A DNA stretch of 64,000 nt from Sipunculus nudus (Eukaryota > Annelida > Sipuncula > Golfingiida > Sipunculidae): contig CM049316.1 of assembly GCA_026874595.1 (NCBI GenBank), positions 17,449,839 to 17,513,838 of the forward strand, in the 5' to 3' direction. Within the stretch, counting starts at the first letter, position 1. Every line of letters starts with the position of its first letter. Positions 12,065 to 22,429 of this stretch are shown here, in pieces. The translations under genes and the position numbers were made by a program. Below the pieces are notes generated by a model. It was not told the DNA's origin, searched no databases, and saw only the letters and a list, made by a program, of their open reading frames with translations.

Positions 12065-13110
12065 AAATATACAATATTCAGTCCCTACCAGCTCAATACA
12101 AATTTGTTTATCTTAGAGAACCGTGGATTTTCCAAGGGTACAGCTAGTTCAATATCATTACTTGCACTATAAAAAACAAAGCACGAACTAATTGCATCAT
12201 TTTCGGCGACTTGCAAGAACCAGATTGCAGAATCTGGATAACAGGACCCCACGTTGTTGTTGCTCTAACGATTGCGTGAAGCTTACTCAATGCATATCTT
12301 TGCGTATTTCGGGCAAAAACATTGTATAATCCAAGAGTGTTTGAAGAGGCAGCCGTGACCTACATCTGGTGCATCTGACGAAAGATGCAGATTTTTGTTT
12401 GTGCACCAAGCCTTTTCATAAAACTAACTGATGCCATTCCATCGTTCAAGATAGCCCAGCAACCTCTTTATATCCGATCGCCACTCCTTGTTTAATCGAT
12501 GCGATGGTGGAGAAGACGTACCTTCTTGGACGTTTCGATTATACGACGTACAAACGTACGCCCTGGGCGTACTACCCTAGAAACAAAGGCAAACTTTTCA
12601 GTAACTGAGTTTATCTGCCGCTTCATGCAAACACGTTTGTTTTGCCAGGAATTTAGTTCCGCTAATACATCGCACAAGGGATTCTCTGATAAACGCAGTT
12701 GCATGAGATATGAATCAGCCATAATAACGATATACTCTAACACCGATGACGGGCCATACACTTTTTGCGGCTGCACGCTATATTGCGTGACAGGTCACCA
12801 GCATTATTGCAGGTTAAGCGCACTGATCCGAACCCGCTGCCGCGCCTGTAATTTCATTATCTTAATAGAGCTGAATATCAAGCTCTTTTTTTTGGATAAT
12901 TTTCTTAAGCGCTTGGACGCAAAAGGGTAAATAATGTTGGCGAAGATCGAAGTACCATCTGACAATCGGATTTGGTTTGGCCATTACAGTTTGGCCAAGC
13001 AAAGCTAAGTAATACCCAGTCTACTCGTCGTACAGGCACATTTTTAAATGCGAGCTCTAAATATATTCCTACCATTTGAGCGCCCTGTCCGTATTTACGC
13101 ATCTATAACG
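12065..13110 (-). mobile_element. DIRS-like retrotransposon relic: reverse transcriptase and RNase H
   Basis: On the minus strand, reading downward, peptide pieces appear in the order expected for a DIRS/Ngaro-type polyprotein: ELAFKNVPVRRVDW and a LRSSP-like block (reverse transcriptase, about 13040-12910), a degraded Asp-rich region with GSDQCA (about 12840), GPSSVLEY with MADSYLMQLRL, KRQINSVTEKFAFVSRVV and GRTFVRRI (12776-12520), then frame-shifted KEWRSDIKRLLGYLERWNG, an RNase H-like SSDAPDVGHG block (near 12370) and TTTWGP with GSCKSPKMMQLVRALFFI (near 12260-12170). Several stops and frameshifts break it, so it is dead. No tyrosine recombinase domain was found; the satellite array starts where it would be expected. 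The family assignment comes from motif recognition. Confidence 0.6.
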
Positions 13111-14600
13111 TACTGAACGCTACAATCACAAGTTATGGCGTTATACATGAAAGCTCCAGGTGGCCACTAAATGATATGGATCACCGTAACCTTACCGGAC
13201 GAGCCCTTGACGAATGCGCCAACAGGACTGCTGATGAAATTTTTGAAAGGGGGTTCTGTAAACGGTCTAATTATGCGACCTTCAATGACGTCATCAGCAA
13301 AGACTTTTTAACTGCAAGTGCGTGTTCCTATGCCGACGGCCAGTTATGAGTTTTCCTTAAAACCCAGGGCCCGGCTTACCTCCAGTGGAACCCCATTTCA
13401 TGCATAATTAAGAAAGTTTCCTTTAAATCTTGATCAGTAGATCCTCGAGGCATTATTCCATGTACTTTATGTTTAAAGGTGGAATTACCTGCCTTACTTG
13501 ACCGCTACAGCCTTTACACACATGGACCCGCTTACATCCGGAGAAGTAACAGTTACCCCTTTGGAAGCTATTGCCACACTCTCTGTGGCCGTATCACCCT
13601 CCGTAATTTTACCTTTAAGCCCCCTTTGCGATGCATATTTATTCTCTTTCAGTGCACTTTGCGCAGGAAAGAGACAAAGGGCGACAAAATGCTCGACGTA
13701 CTGCTTCTCTTCCCATATTACCGTTGCATCGAGTTTTTCTACATAAAGATTAGTGTCCATCTCACCAAAATTAAGGCTGTATTACTGTGTTCACTCTAAA
13801 ACAGGTATCAAACATACACGTAGCGGATCACTGATACCAGCGGGAATTCATCTGGATAAATTGACGGTACCATGCTAGCTGAGGATTTATCTCTCTGCAA
13901 GATTCCAGAAGCATGTGTTTATAGCTAGGCCACGCAATGGACCATGTTTTGATATTGTCTGTAGCCTTTTTCTTCTTTTGGGTCTAATTATGACTGTACC
14001 TTTAGTATCAATTATAGGTTCGAGACTTCCATTGCTCTTCTCATTGGATAAAATGTCAATAAAATCTATGAACTCACTGTCTGGTGCTCTCTTTGCAAGT
14101 TTGATTCTTCTATGATTAATAACGTCAGCACCCGCAGAGACTCCGGCTAAGAATTCTTGTTGTATGTCGTCAGTGCCTTGAGTTAATTTCTATTGATGGC
14201 TCCAAGGTTAGATTTAAGCTTAGTCATATATATTCCAGCAAAAGCATCCGGCATTCATTGCATGTTAGCACTCATTTCAATCATTTGAATCACCAACGGT
14301 CTAACCAAGCTTTGTGTGGTAATATCATACATTTCCTTTTTCGTCAGAATTATCTCCTTCGAAATTCTCTCGTATGAGTATTAAATACTCAGCCATTTGT
14401 TCCAACTGAGGTTAACTTAGTGGCTTGTTGTCAATATTTTCTGGTTTTCTGTTGGTGGCTTGCTGACCACGTGGCACCGTGCAGATTTTTTCCCTAAGGC
14501 CCTGGATGACCTTTACAGGGATGTCCACAGGATGTACATCGTTTCTGTATTTCGAGTACCCTTAAATTCCGAATAATTTCTTTATTTCATCTGACATGGT
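13111..14600 (-). mobile_element. Possible 5' part of the DIRS-like element
   Basis: Upstream on the same strand as the reverse transcriptase relic the sequence stays less AT-rich than nearby introns and holds overlapping open frames on both strands (13479-13799). Minus-strand peptide pieces near 14100-13920 are rich in charged residues. A gag-like first ORF is possible, but I recognise no motif and the left and right limits are guesses. Confidence 0.25.
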
Positions 14601-14856
14601 TGCTGCTCGGGTCCACGGTGAATCCTTATGGTAAGACCTTACATAGGGGAAAGAAGAAGATATTTAGTGTTTCCTCCACTGACACGACAAATAATGTGCG
14701 TGGTCAGCGTCGTCCAAAGCTGTACGATTTGGCGCCTATGGAGACAAGTAGCAGAGACGGACCACGGCACAGGGAATGGAACGATACGTGTGTCTGTGTT
14801 ACTGTCCCATCAATAACATACTTATCGTCAACACCGCTAATAAACACATACATTAA

Positions 14857-14889
14857 TAACAATAATAATAATAATAATAATAATAAATA
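14857..14889. repeat. (AAT)n microsatellite
   Basis: AAT repeat at the end of a short open frame, about 170 bp before exon 2 of copy A. Confidence 0.9.
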
Positions 14890-15059
14890 ATAGTTATGAT
14901 ATCAATAATAGGTTTTCAATGTTATCGCTTAATTAAATTTGACTGAATAGGACTAGCAAATAAAACATAATTGTATATAGAACATCGCATATTCTGCCTG
15001 CAATGACAGAGGATTTAGTATAACAGTTTTCATATTGTTGTCGTTTATTGTTTTTGCAG

Positions 15060-15773
15060 GTAATTGCGGCTCTCATCGAATTAGCGAAGATTTAGATATC
15101 ATCGCTTTTTTCATAACACATCCTGATTATAGAAGACGAGGCATCGGCAGGAAGGTTTTCGATGCCTGCATAAAGCACCTAGGCGAAAGAAATGTAGTCC
15201 TCTCTAGTTTTGATGTGACGAGGAATTGTGTACGCTTCCCTAGGTTTTAGCATAACCTCCTATTGGACACTATCATCAAGGGGTATCCCTAAAATTAATA
15301 AGTTAAAAGAAACCTGTTCAACTTGTAGAGTGGATGTTGTGGATGTGAATAAGGTTTCACATGCGTCGCTGGCAGAATATGACGATACCATTCATATTAT
15401 TCCCCGGCATCAGTTCCTCAAGAAATCGCTCGCCAGAGATGGGCTTATATGCAAGGTTGCCTTGGAAGACGGTAACATAATCGGTTATGGGTGTATGTGG
15501 CCCTCAGTATCAGGGTCAACGGTTATGCCTCTCTATGCTGAGAAAAAGTCGGCTGCCCTAGCGCTGTGGAAGGAATTTTGTTTTGCCTCACCCCTTGGAA
15601 AAGATATCAGTATAGCTCCTCCTTCTGAAAATGCCGAAGCCATTCAACTGTTTGCCGAGACATTAGATATTGTGAAGCAGGGATATGCTGTTCAATTGTT
15701 CACTAAGAAGAAAGTCAATGTGAGACTTGTTCCCATTTATTCACTTTTTAACTTTGGTTGCTGCTTGATTTAA
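15060..15773 (+). pseudogene. Copy A exon 2 (frameshifted)
   Basis: Acceptor 'tttttgcag' precedes 15060. The first frame gives NCGSHRISEDLDIIAFFITH, then YRRRGIGRKVFDACIK, and runs into the frameshift at 15226-15228. The second frame resumes at YASLGF and continues without interruption to the TAA at 15771-15773. Total length is 714 nt against 716 nt in intact copies C and D. Confidence 0.78.
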
Positions 15774-15784
15774 ATTATCTTGCT

Positions 15785-15865
15785 GGGAGACTGGACAGTC
15801 GAGGGGTAAAGCGCTCGGCTCTCTACGTTCGCGACCCGGGTTCTATCCGGCGGAATGAACACCTC
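15785..15865 (+). repeat. tRNA-derived SINE-like head
   Basis: Has an A-box-like stretch 'gaggggtaaagcgctcggct' and, about 30 nt on, a B-box-like stretch 'cccgggttctatccggc'. This is the arrangement of the tRNA-like head of invertebrate SINEs. It lacks a clean cloverleaf and B-box consensus, so a functional tRNA is unlikely. It starts only about 12 bp after the stop codon of copy A and would lie in that gene's 3' UTR. Confidence 0.6.
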
Positions 15866-18800
15866 TACGAAATGACGGTTTCCTTGATACATACCGTCTA
15901 CTTAGAGTTGCAGGCAGATTATTATAAATCCATCAATTTATTTTATTAAGATATGTTTGATGTTCGAGATTGAAATTCGTCCTGAACGTTCAGTTTTTAT
16001 TTATAAATACCGGTTTTGTGTTAACAGCTATACCTTAAACGCTTGCCAAACAAATAACATATTTCATGAGGGCTTATCTTTATTATTTATGAAATGCCTG
16101 TAGCTAACAACCGTACTCAGATCCCATTTTTATAGTAGGAAGGTTCTATTACTATTAAAACTGATAATTTTGTACATGCTCAATCTATAAACAAAAATCT
16201 GGGAAGACAACAAATACAGTCGCAGCTCTTAGCAAGTTTGACTTAGCGAGGAAAACTCTCTAATGGACATACTTGAGTGTCTAATGTGCAACACATAACC
16301 GACACTTTTCCCACCTGTTCTGGCAGATGGCTTTGGTAAACATCACACTTGCCATTACAAATTTCATAATTGCGTACAAAATTTACTTTTCCCTGCCTTC
16401 TGAATCCTTTCCCTTGGTAATGTGTATATATCTTTATTATACCTGGTTACGTTTTACTTTGTGCAAAATATTACCCAGTTAACACCTGACTTAACCTTGA
16501 TTGCTATCGGGGATTGAAATGTGAAATATATGAAAACTGTTATCAAATTCTAAATTAGTTGGATTTCTTAAACAATATGTACGGTTCATAGTCCTTTATT
16601 GTTTATTGGGTCTATATCTTATACTTTGAGAACAATTTTTTGTTGCAAGAAATATCCAGTGCCTGATACCAGATCTTCGTTTTGAGCGAAAGATAATTCC
16701 GCAGAATATTTTGAATTAATATAAATAGAACTCCGTTCTTGACAAAAATGGAAGTATATATTTAACGAGCGTAATGTTAAGGCTAAAAATTCAGTTATTG
16801 GAGACAAATGTTTGCATCCAGTCGAGAAAATATCAGTGAACAGTTGTCGGACTCTGACTCAGTTTTGTCATCATATACTCAAATAATTTGATTAAAAATG
16901 CAAATATCTTATCTAAAATAACTAATTACAATTACAGTACTTTATGTTGAAAATAAAAATAATTTCTATTACAATTACTTTTGCAATTTCATTGGTAGTT
17001 TTGAGCCATTCATATAAATACAGTAACAACCACAGATGGTGTCCATACATTTAAGCTTTTATTATATCTCGATATTTAGATAGGTATACACACGCATATA
17101 ATTATGTCTTGGTATATTATCATAAAATGTTGAAAATACTTGATATAATTTTAGCATGGGTCATATTAATTACACAGTGTTTGTTTCATATTTTATGAAC
17201 TCTTGGGTTATGAAATGAGTAATAAATATATGTACCTAAAAGTGTTGTTTTTTTATCCCAACTCTGTGTGATCTTATAATTGTGACTATAATGCTGAACA
17301 CCAACTCCACTGGTCCTTATAATGCTGTAGCGGTGAGGTATGCCTGTGTGCTGAATCTTGATTCTGTTTACCGCACAAGGAAAAGTGGATCACATTCTTA
17401 ACTCAGAAGTGGCCTTTTCACGCAGTCTGAGATATCTGAAGGTTTGGTGGAAAGATCTTAATAATATTAAAGAGTCTACATTTATTCTCATGTGAACTTT
17501 GGTTGCAGGATTGTGAGAGGACGGCTGTGTGTGGAGAAAAGAGAAAGAGAGAAAGACGGAAAGAGATAAATGATTTCTTATTTGACCTCACTGGACTTGC
17601 TTCTGTCTGTACAAAATCCATCCTTAATCTTGCGGTTAAAACAGGATGCTGTGCTGTAAGTGAAATTATCCAGATATTTCCCAGGTCTCTGAGAAACTAA
17701 TTATTTCCAAGTTGATATAAAATTGACCCTATCGGTAGTGGAGGCTGTTCATGGCCAGGGGCTATATGATTGTATTGATGGCTGGGATGAAAAGGCTAGG
17801 TGTTAGTCTTTGGTCTGCCTGAAGTGTTTTGTCAAGTTCTGAAAAGGTTTAAAAAGGTCTTCACAGGCAAAGTAATGGTGTCAAATACTCTGTCTAACTA
17901 TGACCACACTGCGCATACAGAAGAAATCATTACTTTGGGATTACTGTAATTAGATGTACTTCATCTTCCAACTGTTAGATAGAGATGACTAATTGGTCGG
18001 AAAAGATGGTACATGGTATAGAGTCAGACTTGCTTGTTGCAGCGTTGACCTGTTAGCCGTCTTTAATAATAAGATTGAAAGCTATTCATGTGGCAAAATC
18101 AGGAGATTTGTTTATGGATAAATATTTTCTTGTAGGATCAGGGTCATTGCCGTCTACCTGTTCTGTTTCACTGCCGATAATAGAACAATTCTCAATGTCA
18201 TTGTACGTCTTTTGTCGCGCCAGCAAAGCCTGGTAATTTTTTAACTCCATCAGCTGATGGACGAGCTTTGTGCCAAATGCACAGTGTATTTTTTTACATT
18301 GTCCCTGATGATGTTGGAAATCATGTCACCGGTAAGACTGAAGGAGACAAGTGTGGCTTAAAACTCTTCTAAGGATATGTCGGTAGTGAGACGACCCGTA
18401 AAACAATTCCATTTGATGATCACTGTCTTGAAGAACCAGCCAGTGGTGACGGGACCAGTTACACCCGAGAATGGAACACATCAGTTTGGTTGATCAACTG
18501 TCAATTTTTCAGGGCAATTGAAATAGCTGTCTCAGTTTTCTACTTAATTTTGGTGTGGATGATTACATGACAAGCTCAGATGAGCTCTTTGTGCGTCTTT
18601 CTTGTTGATTGTATGTAGTGTAAACATTATAAAATGCACGAGAGTACTCGTCCTCAAGAAGGGATTGTGGGATACATGGTTTAGCAGAAATTTGAAGCCG
18701 ACCAGGCCCTTGTAATTGGTACACTAGAATGTAATTAAAAAATTCGAGGTTGAGTACCAGCCAACCACGCTACCAAACGATTGCTGCCCATTCCTCATTT

Positions 18801-18975
18801 TTTATGTGGCCAATTTCAAATGCAACATGACTTTTCAAGGTATATTTATTCATCAATACAAGTATATTTCGTCTCTGAACACAGTTGAAAGATTCATCTC
18901 CCAGCCGATGTCAAAATGATGTCTACCTCATCCAGTAAAAAGGTCAATTACGAATGCAATGATAACCCTGAATGA
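15866..18975. other. Intergenic between copies A and B
   Basis: No gene recognised. The 17.3-18.9 kb part is less AT-rich and holds broken open stretches on the plus strand (for example 17503-17700, rich in Arg/Lys/Glu) that may come from a decayed mobile element, but I recognise no motif. Confidence 0.35.
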
Positions 18976-19200
18976 ATGGCGGCCCTCAGAAATTTTCGTT
19001 TGACATACAAAAGAAATATGTCTGGGGTGCCAGAATTTGATCTAATGGAGTGTGATATCAAACCACTGGAAGCAAACGATGTATCTAAGTTGAAACAGTT
19101 GGTAAACAAAGAGGACTTGAACGACAGCCACGGCTACTTGGAGTTCATGAGGACACTTTCCGGGGGCGGCTTTATGGCGGCTTTTAGGAAGACTGATGTA
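18976..19200 (+). pseudogene. Copy B: orphan exon 1 of the GNAT family
   Basis: Open from ATG 18976, with the family-like start at the internal ATG 19018 (NMSGVPEFDLMECDIKPLEA). It continues NDVSKLKQLVNKEDL, GYLEFMRTLSGGGFMAAF and then diverges to RKTDVYL just where the DGQLIS end and the GTAAGT donor should be. The donor is therefore lost. No exon 2 with matching motifs occurs before copy C begins at 26029, so B is a single-exon remnant. The upstream 14 codons before 19018 are probably not original coding sequence. Confidence 0.75.
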
Positions 19201-19476
19201 TATCTTCCAAATGCAAAAACGTATATATCACTCTAAATGTTTTCAACATCGAAAAGGCATTCGTGATTTTAGTATCGTGATAAGAGAGCAAATGCTTGTT
19301 TTTAAATAATGCATGCGCTCTTCAGTTTCTTTATTATGTTAGGAAATCAGTCTGAAAAAAAATAAACCATTATGAGATCAGTCTCATATATCACGCAGAA
19401 TTTGTCAGGTTCATATCATATGCATAAAGGAAGTACGCAAAGGGAATCTTCAAGGTTCTGCTGGATTCGAAAAATT

Positions 19477-19606
19477 AAGGGTGCGTTTGCCGCGTGGCAA
19501 CCGCATACATGGAAATAGCATATGCCTTTTTAACTGGTTTGGATTTTCGCCGCGCGGCAGCCGCGCGGCAAACGCTCGCAAAACGCGTACATGGAAAAGC
19601 GCCCTT
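19477..19606. mobile_element. 130-bp MITE with ATT target duplication
   Basis: Ends are 'aagggtgcgtttgccgcg' on the left and 'cgcccttt'-like inverted sequence on the right ('gcgccctt'). The element is flanked by ATT on both sides (19474-19476 and 19607-19609). Inside are CpG-rich inverted pieces such as 'ccgcgcggcagccgcgcggc' and 'acgcgtacatggaaaa' paired with 'ccgcatacatggaaat'. Size, 3-bp duplication and GC-rich termini fit a PIF/Harbinger- or ISL2EU-type non-autonomous element. The superfamily is inference. Confidence 0.6.
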
Positions 19607-19609
19607 ATT

Positions 19610-21369
19610 CGCTCTGTGATTTCGGATCCTGCTTGGTAAGACTCAATCATTCATAAGGACAATAAATGCCACTGCAGAAAAACATCCTAGATATACAGAC
19701 TGTGATGATGTGAGAAGGTTAATCTTGATTCTGCTAGTTATTAATAGGCAAACCCTTTTTTTGCAGAAGGGTAAACAATATAAACGAGGTTTTGTTCTGA
19801 AGGCTCAATGTATAGTTATTATGTTGTGTTTAAATTGTGTAAAAAACAAATGACATTCATATCCGATATTATAATGAAATGCATCTTAGTACAATCCATT
19901 TTGCGGACAGATCCTTTGAACAAACATTGGGTAAATGTCAGGTAAATATTTAGGTAGTCATGTTTAAGAGCTTGATGCCCTGGCTATCAAAGAATATAGA
20001 CCGAAGGCAAAGATTTCTCAGAGAACATGCGTCAACCCCGGAAACACAAGTGTAGTGTATCTATATTAATACGTCAGAATATGGCAGATTCTGTAAACAT
20101 GGACGTGGCGGTTGAACAAATTCATAAGATACATAATGACGTACATCATGTGCAGTTCTTTGTCCCACTTAGAATGCAGTTAATGAAGCTTTGTCAACCT
20201 GTGCTAGGGTTTGGTATCTCGAAAGAAATATGTTCGTATAGTATAATGAAAAAGACGGCTCGTGGCAGCAACAATTGACTTTATGACATTACATATTTGA
20301 TTACTACATGGTAAGTTTGTTTAAATAATATCTATATTCTTAAAAAAGGTTCGGTACGAATATAGCTTTCCTTTTTTTCTGGACAAAATTTAAAGCGTTC
20401 ACGACAAGATCTCATCAATAATTGTTATGTGTTTGTTTTATATCAATATGATCAAAGACTACGGTACCTATTTTGTTTTATAAATTTCAAGTATTTTGCG
20501 ATGAAAATACTCTTTAGAATGAAATATCAGTTGAATAAATGCTGTAAAACACACAGAGTGGAAACGATTGATGGTAGGAACGGCAGTGAGTACAGCGAGC
20601 GGTGTAGGAGTACATGATGTGGAGCAATCGAGTTATCAAACGAATGCATCGGCAAATATCAATCAACAACCGTTCTTGATGATAATTCAAATATAGATTT
20701 ACTAAGTAAAATAAATCTTGATAATAAAAACCAACGTCGGCAACAATATTTCCATCAAGTCCGGTGAATATCTAACCGAAAGACTGTTTGACTCTTAGAT
20801 ATAATTTTTAGTCATTAGCTTGTCTTAGCATACATTTAAATTATATATATCAAGGACGACAAAGTACGATTATTTATTGACCCCGTAACAATTCGTAACA
20901 AATTTTTAGACAGAAACTGATTTCTGTACAACTGTTTCCAGGAAACCACCAACTCGGAGAAAACTATCAGCACCATAATATCAGGTGGTATACGATCCAG
21001 TCACAAATAGTCCGGTAACACAGATTCGATCAGCTGGTACATTCAAATTTAAGCTGATTTTTGTAAGACGAGAAAAAGAACACATCTGAGTGTGTAGCAA
21101 ATATCTGATAAGCTCACCGCGACGTCACAAACGAAATGTTTTAAAATCATATAAACTCAAGACTTCTTGTTGACACAAATGTACTCCCAGGCAAAGGTAT
21201 GTCAAATATGATTTCACAGAATAATAATATAAAGTAAGGGGGACTTGGTTAATGAAGTCACCAGATCAGTTTAAATAAGGACCTCAAATCATAAAGGAGA
21301 AGTCACACATACGGAATTAGTAATGTTTAATGGAGTTGCATTTCTTGTTGTAATTTCGATGGTTTACAT
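19610..21369. other. Intergenic, no gene recognised
   Basis: A plus-strand open frame at 20027-20278 and another at 20429-20617 have no recognisable features. An exon 2 for copy B was looked for here and not found. Confidence 0.4.
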
Positions 21370-22150
21370 CAGAGTGTTAAGTGGACCATAGGGTTATTCA
21401 ACATGATTTTATTTAATAATTGTGTAAGTGTTTGAACTTACTGTACTATGATTTATTATAATCAGGTGACAAAAGTTTCTAGAGAATTTTAAGCAGTGGC
21501 TAATTTCCAATAGGTAAATTACAGAAAGTCCCGAAGGTTCTAGTCTTTACGAGAAAAGATCTGGCCTTCCTAGAGGCTTATAAAAGTTTCGGTTACCCAG
21601 ATTAGCCTATAAGTAGAGGTGTCAAGGCCTGTTGAGTCAATCGATGAATTTAGAGGTCAGTGTCAACTGGTGACGGGACGTGTGTTAACGACAGGTTAGG
21701 TGTACACTGAGCGGGGTTTGACTGAAATACCTCGAGACAATTATTAGTCTTGGAGACTACGTATTTATATATAAAGCCAATCAGGGCGTCAGAAGCTGAC
21801 TTGATTTGTACTTTGTTGAAGAGATTGTTTCGTATGAGATTATAGCCAGTCAGCGAAGGCGATGGCCAATTGTTTGATGTTACCAGAATAAACCTGTATT
21901 TAATACTAAATCATTGAGGGATTATTTTGGATGTTTTGGAGTGAAAGAACTCGGGAATATATGTCCGCTGCGTGTGTGGTGTGACACTAGTCAATTATTG
22001 CAATGTCTTTTCAATTCTTGGAGACTGTTTTAATAGAGATCCAATTTAATGGGAACTCAAGGGTTTACAGCCAACACACAGGCAACAGTTTCAAAACAGC
22101 AGAAATAATTATCGAGGTTATCTGGACTTGACGTCACACTCACACTCCAC
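21370..22150 (+). mobile_element. Possible solo LTR
   Basis: Layout resembles a retrovirus-like LTR: a U3-like stretch, a TATA-like 'tatttatatataaagcc' near 21762, an 'aataaacctg' polyadenylation-like signal near 21889 and a TG-rich end. I could not pair it with a second copy or with flanking duplications, so this is weak. Confidence 0.22.
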
Positions 22151-22429
22151 TTTGGGACACAGAGGATGTCCTGTTCCTACCCCGATCTAAAATAGACCGA
22201 CTTAATTTTGAAATTTTCTAACGAAATCTTGGCGTGGCCTATTAATTCAGACTTATCTTGGATAAATAAAATACATATTACTCTCGTTTCCTAAATAGTC
22301 CCTAGTTTATTCCTATGCTTCAAAAACATAACATATTTTTTTCCATAAGATGGCTTATGCCCTATCAAACATTAACATCAAGCCAGTATTATAAAATAAT
22401 GAAAACTTTAATTTTTACCTGCGCCAAGC

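Larger units (their letters stand above)
7175..15773 (+). pseudogene. Copy A: GNAT acetyltransferase gene with one frameshift
   Basis: Two-exon member of the local GNAT family. Exon 1 (7175-7379) encodes 68 codons plus one base and ends at 'atca|gtaagt'. Exon 2 (15060-15773) starts after 'tttttgcag'. Splicing restores the Ser codon shared by all copies. Exon 2 has the full set of family motifs: YRRRGIG (acetyl-CoA loop), YDDTIHIIPRH, GYGCMWP, VMPLYAEKKSAALALWKEF, LFTKK and a final CCLI. At 15226-15228 one extra T relative to the paralogues shifts the frame, so the acetyl-CoA loop and the C-terminal half are in different frames and the first frame stops at 15248-15250. Apart from this single change I saw no other defect in the coding sequence. 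It may be a young pseudogene, a segregating null allele or an assembly error. The 7.7-kb intron is enlarged by repeats. Confidence 0.75.

Noticed and set aside
12499-12930. 143-codon plus-strand frame
   Set aside because: It overlaps the minus-strand DIRS-like reverse transcriptase, whose motifs explain the composition; the plus-strand product has no features.
13479-13799. Two plus-strand frames of about 80-106 codons
   Set aside because: Open in several frames on both strands with no motif; better explained by the GC-richer DIRS-like element.
15785-15865. tRNA gene
   Set aside because: A- and B-box-like words are present, but the B box is degenerate and no cloverleaf can be closed; SINE head is the better reading.
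17503-17700. Basic 65-codon frame as a transposon protein
   Set aside because: Rich in Arg/Lys/Glu because of a GAAAGA-rich stretch; no domain recognised and no continuation.
20027-20278. Candidate exon starting MADSV near 20.08 kb
   Set aside because: The start resembles MAES/MADC of the family, but nothing after it matches exon 1 motifs.
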